From assembly GCA_004335635.1 (NCBI GenBank), contig QAXH01004846.1, positions 1 through 29,710 on the forward strand: a DNA stretch of 29,710 nt. The letters are read 5' to 3'. Of this stretch, positions 20,035 through 26,760 are shown piece by piece (within the stretch, counting starts at the first letter, position 1; each line of letters opens with the position of its first letter). Both the position numbers and the translations under genes were made by a program. This DNA is from Chloromonas sp. AAM2 (lineage: Eukaryota; Chlorophyta; Chlorophyceae; Chlamydomonadales; Chlamydomonadaceae). Below the pieces are notes generated by a model. That model saw only the letters and a program-made list of their open reading frames with translations. It did no database searches and was not told the origin of the DNA.

Positions 20035-20089
20035 TATATACACACACACACACACACACACATGTATATAGTGTGTGTGTGTGTGTGTG
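20035..20089. repeat. Inverted CA/GT microsatellite
   Basis: TATATA, then eleven CA units (20041-20062), TGTATATA, then nine GT units (20071-20088). The CA and GT runs are reverse complements of each other separated by about 8 bases, so the element can fold into a long hairpin or form Z-DNA or a cruciform. Confidence 0.95.
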
Positions 20090-20431
20090 ACGGTGGCAAA
20101 TTGCATCTGTTCTGTAGTCTTCCTACTCACTTCCGTTGGCAGATTGGCGGTAGATCAGCAGACTGGGTCTAGCCAGCAACAAGAACTGGAGCCTCAGAAC
20201 TGGTTGGTCATGCTGTCAGCAATTCTCAGATAACGTCACTCGAGGGAACCCAGGGCTGAGATAGCTCTCCCAGCGTGCAATCTCAGCCAACAAATAAGCA
20301 GGGTGTCAAGCCAAGGGTTTATTATTGCGAGCCTTTTTGACCTCGACCTGTCAACGCTCCACCACAAGCTTGGCCTATGTCTAGCTGCTCTGGCATACTG
20401 AGGGACTACAAGAAGGGTCGACTACCATACT

Positions 20432-20480
20432 GCTCTTAACTAGTTTGCAAGACGGTGTACCTTGTAAACTAGTTAGGAGT
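20432..20480 (+). ncRNA. Candidate RNA hairpin, 20-bp stem with 9-nt loop
   Basis: The arms at 20432-20451 and 20461-20480 pair over all 20 positions if the plus strand is transcribed: 17 Watson-Crick pairs and three G-U pairs. On the minus strand the same three positions would be A-C mismatches, which points to plus-strand RNA. The loop is ACGGTGTAC. No known RNA family is recognised, and expression is not shown. Confidence 0.4.
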
Positions 20481-21269
20481 TGAAGCAAGTCAGAAACGGT
20501 TCGCAAACAGATAATGTGATTTACAAAGTAGTCAGGCAAATGCAGAGGTCGAGACAAAGATTGATGTTGACGTCCGAGTAGGATGTGTCAACATGGCTTG
20601 CATAGCTTATCCCTGCCCTATCAGTCGTGAGCTGTGTCTGGTAGTGGCAGTCGTGACAGCTGTGTCTTGACAGGAAAGAATTAGCATTCAAAAAATTTGG
20701 TTGCAAAGTTTACCAGTCCCAGATAGGCCAAACCGCACAACCACCCCTTTTTTGGCCCAGTTCGCAAAGTTACAAAATGGGTATTTTCAGTTTGCAAGAG
20801 CGCAAACTAGTTTGGAGCAGTATGGTATTGGATTGGACTTGAGTCACACTCATCCGGCATTTCCAAGTCACGCTAAACTCTTGCTGCGCATGCTATCGAT
20901 TGCAGAACCACTTCCTGGATTTAATGACGAGAATTGGTGGTCCCAACCCTCTTCCCCTTCATGTGGCCACCAGGAATGCGTGAAGTTCGCCATGTGCTGC
21001 ATGAAGCTGTCCATGAACAGAAATGACATCAGCTATGGCTGAAGCGAGAACATCCTGGCAACAAAGCAGTTGACCACCACTACGCATGTCGCAGGCTCAA
21101 AGCGAGCATGTCACAAACCACGCAGGTAACGTTTACTACGTTAGTGAAGACATGTCAGCTGGCCGTTTGTCTACCATACCTGGCCAGGCTGACCTACACT
21201 GTCCTTGGGCTGCAAGCTCGTTCCCATCCTCCGTGCTGGCAGCCTTTGACCAATGCGCAGAACGATATG

Positions 21270-21274
21270 TTACA
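21270..21274 (-). terminator. TGTAA poly(A) signal of RPL35
   Basis: TTACA on the plus strand reads TGTAA on the minus strand, 69 bases past the RPL35 stop codon. It matches the chlorophycean polyadenylation signal. Confidence 0.65.
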
Positions 21275-21343
21275 AGTGAGCCGGGACAATAGCAAACCAA
21301 AGTCTCAACTGTTGCCCCATAATGCATGCGCAGAATACGCGCA

Positions 21344-22370
21344 TCATGCCTTAAGCGCAAACTTGCGAGTGGGGAAGGAAGCAGCCTTCTTGGAGGCCTT
21401 CAGAGTCTTCTTGTTCGCCTGCACAAGGCCAAGACCACGGCATGTTGTGATGCAACTGCGTCCTCCCATCACCTCTTCTTTTTGAAGAGGCACCGAAGCC
21501 CAACAGGCTTGTCATACATACAGGTCAAAATCACGTATGCTGCAAGCAGCACGTCCAGAGAAGACTCAACGGAAACCTGCGATGATGCAGCTGCGGACGT
21601 CGAGCCAGTGGACTGAAAAGAAGACCATTTCTCTGCATGGGCTTGTGCTGCCTGCATGTGAATGGAATGCCCACCTGCTCCTTGGTCAACCGCTTGCGAA
21701 TTGCACGGGTCTTCTTTGCTCGCATGTCTAGAGGCAGATGGGTCTGCAAACACAGCACACAGAGCGCATGAGTTCAAGCCCACACCGCAGTACAGGAACA
21801 AGCATGGTGAACCTTTGCTCGTTCACGGACCTTTCCCTTCTTCTTTGAGGCCTCATCGTCTATCTTGACCTTCAGCGCTGACCGCTGGCTCTGGCGAAAG
21901 ACTGTCAGCACACGGGCAACCGATTTGCGCACGGACTTGATCTTGGAAAGCTTGTTTGGAGCGCCGCCGGTGACCTTGGCAACCCGCAAAGCACTGAGCT
22001 CGCTCTTCAGCTCCTTAAGCTGATTGAGCAGCTCCTGCTTGCCCTTGCCTCTCAACTCGTGCGCCTTGACCTTGGCTGCAAATGGCAGATTGAGAAATGG
22101 ACCTGAATTCAAGGGCTGTTCATTGCCAATGATTGATTGGAGCTAGGTGAAGCCGCCATCACCATCTGTAATAAAATGGCTGGACTTGCAAGGCGCAGTA
22201 CACAGTCCGGTAGCAATTGTGCAGCACGCTCTATCCATTGAACCCAACAGCACCAGGCTATTTATCTGACATATCGGCTTCCGTAGTGCGCTGCTGGCTC
22301 GCGCCTGCGGCCAACCTAACCCAGGGTCAGGTTTAGTGCCTATCAAGCCAAGCTGTGACAACTCACCCAT
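21344..22370 (-). CDS. RPL35: 60S ribosomal protein L35 (uL29), complete, 4 exons
   Basis: Cytosolic large-subunit protein at the peptide exit tunnel, near the binding sites of SRP and other nascent-chain factors. Exons: 22370-22367 (only ATGG), 22075-21831, 21743-21675 and 21418-21344. All joins are in phase: 393 nt, 130 residues. The sequence is unmistakable: [61 protein letters not shown], and a C-terminus [10 protein letters not shown]. It is about seven residues longer than the usual 123; the extra length lies in the Lys-rich segment before LPLDMR at the end of exon 2 (donor GTCCGT). Splitting right after the first codon is common for eukaryotic ribosomal protein genes. A TGTAA lies 69 bases past the stop. 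Confidence 0.97.
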
Positions 22371-23234
22371 CTTGCTCCTGTTAGCTTGAAAGAGGGTGGG
22401 GCGAGGCGCAGGCGTCCGACAAGAGCGTCGGAACGCATAACGATGTTTCGGTTTCTCACATGCCACGTGATGCTCCTGCTACTGCAGAAGACTGCCCAGC
22501 CCTTGCATGGTGTATCCCAGAGGCGCCCTGCTGGTATTAGTGTGAAACTATACTCCGGGTTGACGGAGTTTGATTTCCATGACCACCTACCCAAAAGTAA
22601 GATCAACTGTCTGGGTCGGGTATGCGCCTCGCTCAAAGTGAAGAGGAAAGACATAAGGTTTGCTCCACTTGGCACTTTGTCTGCCGGTGTCAATTACAGA
22701 AACATGGAAACGCACTTATTCTGACCCGGGTTGTTTACAGAGATGAAAGAAGCCCAAGGCTCTCAAGCTCGTTCCATGGCTTAACTGCCAGCAATGATGC
22801 GATGCAGGAGAAATGCATTCTTTTAGTTCCTCAGCCCAGAACGGACAGTCTGTTGGACATGGGAAGCACGAGGTGCACATGGAGAATGGAGACATGGAGT
22901 CAGTCAGGCAACGAGCTCAGAAAAGACCATGTGTTTCTACCAGTGGTTTGACCTAATGAACTCAGGGCCACGTGCTGTTGTGCTAGCCACCGATCACCAT
23001 CCACGCCACCATCCACGCCACCATCCACGCCACCATCCACGCCACCATCCACGCCACCATCCACGTCTCCATCCACGGCACCCACGGCACCCTAAACAAG
23101 ACATGAACATAATACTTGTGTGCATCGTGCCATGGTTAATGTTCATGTCATCACTTAATGACTGCCTTGTGTTCATTGCGTGTTATGCTCAAAGACCGTT
23201 CATCTCTTTGATGTTCTACCATTGGCTTCGCCAG
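22371..23234. other. RPL35 upstream region and intergenic DNA
   Basis: Immediately upstream of the RPL35 ATG there is a GC-rich stretch with an imperfect inverted repeat (GCGTCCGAC ... GTCGGAACGC) at 22412-22436, a plausible part of the RPL35 promoter. The rest contains the 12-bp tandem array and unassigned ORFs. Confidence 0.4.
22995..23078. repeat. 12-bp tandem array, about 7 units
   Basis: Six copies of CACCATCCACGC starting at 22995 with exact 12-bp spacing (the sixth ends in T), then a degenerate unit CTCCATCCACGG. The array is open in several frames (HHPR repeats on plus, Gly/Val/Asp repeats on minus), which follows from its period and is not evidence of coding. Confidence 0.95.
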
Positions 23235-23730
23235 TTAAGAAGATTCACTCTCAGCCACCAAGGGCCAAGAAGTGCGTTTCTGCTGCTTCTGGCAAGCAGG
23301 CCATGCCGTTCTGGCAGGGTGAGTACACCATTAAGGATTGGTTGGGATGGAATTAATCATATGCTACGTGTGGTTCAACCCATGCGCCATGCATGACAGT
23401 GCCAAGCCAGGTGCTCCCAGCTTGCTTGCAAGCCTGTATGGAGGCTCGACAAGCTGCATCATCATGGCAGAGGCATCTCAAGGCCCGTGATTTGGCATAG
23501 CATGATGACTGCCCTTCTGAAGATATCGTTCCCACTTGCTTTGTGATCGTTTTAGTACGTCAGCGCAGAATTTCAATGCCCGTTTCAGGCCCTGCTGTCC
23601 ATCATGATGTACATGCCAAGCCAGTAGGCAGGCCAGTCCCACTGGCAGGCGTGCTGCTGGTCAGCAGAAGCGTGCCAAGGTCGGAGCAGCAGCAGCTGAT
23701 GATGCCGATGTTAACATTCCGCCGGAAGAG
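23235..23730 (+). CDS. Two possible exons of an unidentified basic protein
   Basis: Segment 23235-23318 sits between a CCAG acceptor and a strong GTGAGT donor. It reads VKKIHSQPPRAKKC and continues to KQAMPFWQ. Segment 23589-23730, between a TTTCAG acceptor and a GTGGGG donor, has two usable frames; one contains QQKRAKVGAAAADDADV. The Lys/Arg and Ala content resembles a nuclear or disordered protein. No start, stop or family is recognised. Confidence 0.25.
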
Positions 23731-24460
23731 GTGGGGGAATGTGCGCAAGGCTGGGCATGAGGCGATGGTGATGTTTCAGGTGATTGTCAGCAGCCAGGTC
23801 CACAAGGTCAGCGACCCTACTTAACGGATCGAAGCCATACATTGGCATGCCATCTAAGTCTTAGAGCATGTCTGTTGCAATGTTTGCTGTCTTGTCCACC
23901 CGTACGCACTAGCTCCTATCATTCTACGCTTCACTTTCTGCCTTGTGCAAGGCGGCATGCCGGTGTCCAGAGACAGGTTACACAGGATACACACATCTGC
24001 AGCACACAGAGGTGGCCCATGACCTGGATGGCAAGTTCACCCACCACACAGGCCTGGCATCAGCCATACCTGCCTTAGCATCAGCCATTCCTGCCTTAGT
24101 GCACAGGTGGCGGAGCCATAATAGAGTGGCGCAACAGACACGTGGTGCAGTGGTATGACGTTCAGAACAAAGCGAGCGTCTAAAGATTGATTTGGTGGGA
24201 GCGAGATACAAAAGCCTCAAACGACATGCTGAGGACTAACAACAACTTGACGTTTAAGCTGGACTTCACCGTAGACAGCTTGTAGGGACCTTCTGGCAGA
24301 GAGCTCTGCCTTCTGCCTTCTGCCGGTGAGCTCTCGGGTGCTTCACCGGTCTGTTTAGTCTCAAGGTCTGGGTTGGGTACTGTACTTATTCATGCGTACT
24401 CTCTCCCAATTCATTTCTCAGCCACATCCCAAACTGAGTATTGGACTGGATGCCTTATTA

Positions 24461-24500
24461 TAGCGCCTCTGGTTACTTTATAGCGCCTCTGGTTACTTTT
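24461..24500. repeat. Tandem 20-bp duplication
   Basis: The 20 bases at 24461-24480, starting TAGCGCCTCTGG, are repeated directly at 24481-24500 with one difference at the last base. Confidence 0.95.
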
Positions 24501-24888
24501 CGCAGCGAGTCTCTGTTCAGGTTCTCAATTGATGGGTCGCAGCTTCGGAATTCAAGCAGTCGGTGCATCACGTCCGAGGTGTGGGTGCCCAGCACGTTAG
24601 ATACCCAAGGAGGCTGCGCTATCTCGCCTACTTCACACACAAGGCGGATGATGACTCAGCACCCATGGTGGGCCACAACAGGCCTCGCTGGCTACTTCTT
24701 CATTTTTTTCTGATGTGTTCAACGCATAACAACGCATAAAATAACAACGCCCATGACACCACTGGTGCTGAGGCAAATATGTGAATTGTGTAACATGACA
24801 GTGATGCACTGGGGCTTTCAGTAAACATGGATGCAAGTCGCACCATGTAATCTGAAATGCAGCCACGTCAGGAACATATGAATATGCC

Positions 24889-24936
24889 ATGTGTACGACA
24901 CTAAATGTGTACGATATTAAATGTGTACGATACTAA
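24889..24936. repeat. Three 16-bp tandem units
   Basis: Units ATGTGTACGACACTAA, ATGTGTACGATATTAA and ATGTGTACGATACTAA follow one another exactly, differing only at two positions. Confidence 0.95.
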
Positions 24937-25726
24937 AAAGGCAGCAGAAAGTACGGGTTTCTTCTCAACAGTCCACCATCCCAGTCATTCTGGAGAACGG
25001 CAAACAGGTACATGAGCACCAAGGTGCAGGGTCCTGTTTGCTGCCGTTCCCCGCGGTCGTTCTGAAGTAAGGCAGTGGCTGTGGCGGCGCACCAATACAA
25101 AACAGCCAGACGTGCAGTCCGCTGGCTCGGCGTCAGACACTTGCCGTGTTTGGGTCATACATTTGGTTGACAGGATGACCTAGCAACGCCTCACCTGCTC
25201 CTGTGCCTCATACCTCATCTGCTCTAGCGTCGTTGATGTGCCAGAGCTGAATGTTGGGCACGTGATTCACGCACCAAGTTTGGCGCCATTGTTGACAGAG
25301 CAGGTGCCGAGGACATGCTTCATGATCAAAGGTCGTGTGCACCTCGATGATTGCCGTGTAGCTAGTGCCAGTAGCTGGTGTTACATCTGGCGTGACAACA
25401 GCGCTTTGGGTTTAGTCCGGCTCTAGAATGAACAGACAACAAATTGCTTGAATTGCGGCAGGTTGGCATCGGCCGTTTGACAAGATGATGTGCAATTGCG
25501 ATGTTGAGATGAACCGTTAGGGTTCAGCTCTATAAGGGGGGGGTGTGAAAGAATGACGAAACCGGAGAACTGACGCTATTCTGCGCCGGATATTGCAGAG
25601 CGACTCCCGTTAAAGCTCGCCGTAATAGTCTTGAATGTAAGCCGCCCTTCGCAAGGGCTGTAGAGTTTCAGGCGCTGAAAAATCAAGGCCAACTGTCAGA
25701 AACGATATACGCAAGGATGTTTCTAA

Positions 25727-25743
25727 CGAGTTAACTCGCGAGT
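25727..25743. promoter_or_regulatory. Two overlapping perfect palindromes, possible regulatory site
   Basis: CGAGTTAACTCG (25727-25738) and ACTCGCGAGT (25734-25743) are each perfect palindromes sharing five bases. They lie about 60 bases upstream of an ATG at 25801, in a CpG-rich stretch (about 25550-25960) that contrasts with the DNA to its left. A promoter or factor-binding site is inferred from position and symmetry only. Confidence 0.35.
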
Positions 25744-25800
25744 GAGTCATCCTGCGCTAGCCGTGCTCGCTTAGAGTGTATTTGGTAGGTATTCTAGGTA

Positions 25801-26432
25801 TGGAGGAGGAAGTGACCGCTGCAGAGTTGCTGCGTGGTCGCGCGGGGTCGCTTCACTGCGATGTCTCACGCATGCTGGTCGCGATTTTGTGCTTTGTCCG
25901 TGAAATCGGAGCCTTGCAGGCCCGTGGACTGCCTGCAACCGTACGAAGGATGTTTGCGCGGAGATCGTGGAAATGATGAAAAGCGTGGGTCGGGAAAGGC
26001 AAGGCAAGGAGAGTCGGTCAGTTTCGTTGGAGACAACTGTTCCACTTGCATGGAGCTTCACTGCAAGTCTAAACTGCATGGCAAGGCACTTGAAAAACTG
26101 GGACAACTGCCGATTGACTGGCTGTCCCGATTTGTCCAGAGCTGCCCCGCTAGCAGACGACGACTATGCCAACAGGGAATGGTGCCTGTCCGAGAGTTCA
26201 AATTCTGTGGGGGGTGCAAAGCAGGCTGGACAGCGTCCTGAACGGCACGCCTGCCAAAGTTGCCAGAAGAACTAAGAGGTATGACTTGAGGCAGAGAACT
26301 TCAGGTGGGCAGAGAACTTCATCTGAATTAGAGGCCATCCACGGCAGCAAACTGCCTAAGCGGGCTGCTGATGTAGATGATCTTGTGCAGGTGCGACTGA
26401 AGCGCAAACTGTTATACATGGCCGCATGCTGA
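25801..26432 (+). CDS. Possible small multi-exon gene, unidentified
   Basis: From ATG 25801 an open frame of 58 codons begins MEEEVTAAELLRGRAG and passes two possible donors (GTACGA near 25941, GTGGAA near 25969). Downstream, a different frame reads KALEKLGQLPIDWLSRF at about 26075-26145, and another reads NGTPAKVARRTKR then GSKLPKRAADVDDLVQV at about 26230-26390, each near plausible splice sites. The pieces look coding but I cannot join them with confidence. The WLSRF stretch faintly recalls borealin-type chromosomal passenger proteins; that is only a hint. A direct repeat (GGCAGAGAACTTCA twice, near 26291 and 26308) lies within the last piece. Confidence 0.3.
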
Positions 26433-26760
26433 TGATGTCCGAAAAGTAAAAGCAACCCAATGTACAACCAGTATGTTATCAGGGACGCTCAAAAGATCGA
26501 ACCATGGATGACTGGCGCCAAGTACTGATATGAGGGCCTGCATGGCCAACCATTAAGCAGCAACATGAGCGAATCTGCACGAGCGAATCTGTTACTGGTG
26601 ACATGCAGTGCTCGTGATGCATTGTGAGCATTGGCAGCGATTCATCTGAGGCGACCGAAGGACGCGGCGGAGCCATTCTATGAGAGCCAGGTCTCAAAAA
26701 TGCAGCTCTACGTACCAACGACTCTGCAGTTGTCAAACTCTCGACGCGAACCTTTGCAAA
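26433..26760. other. Upstream region of the fucosyltransferase gene
   Basis: No gene recognised. A direct repeat GAGCGAATCTG occurs twice near 26569-26592. The stretch presumably holds the promoter and 5' UTR of the plus-strand gene starting at 26761. Confidence 0.4.

Larger units (their letters stand above)
19536..21343. other. Intergenic region between the methyltransferase and RPL35 genes
   Basis: Probable promoter of the methyltransferase gene on the left and 3' flank of RPL35 on the right (minus-strand TGTAA at 21274-21270). It contains the CA/GT inverted microsatellite and the long hairpin listed separately. The plus-strand ORFs near 20701-21042 and 21086-21292 show no recognisable domain. 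Confidence 0.5.
23731..25726. other. Intergenic, repeat-bearing region; no recognised gene
   Basis: Contains three small tandem repeats: a 21-bp period at 24057-24098 (two units), a 20-bp duplication at 24461-24500, and three 16-bp units at 24889-24936. A plus-strand TGTAA occurs at 24788-24792, which could close a gene I cannot trace. ORFs near 24441-24713 and 25238-25426 have no recognisable domains. Confidence 0.4.

Noticed and set aside
22343..22951. Plus-strand ORFs with a hydrophobic stretch (MFRFLTCHVMLLLL) next to RPL35
   Set aside because: They lie on the RPL35 promoter side, but the sequence after the hydrophobic stretch has no recognisable domain and I saw no consistent exon structure.
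22929..23396. Plus-strand ORF of 155 codons with HHPR repeats
   Set aside because: Its length comes from the 12-bp tandem array, which is open in any frame; no splice or family support.
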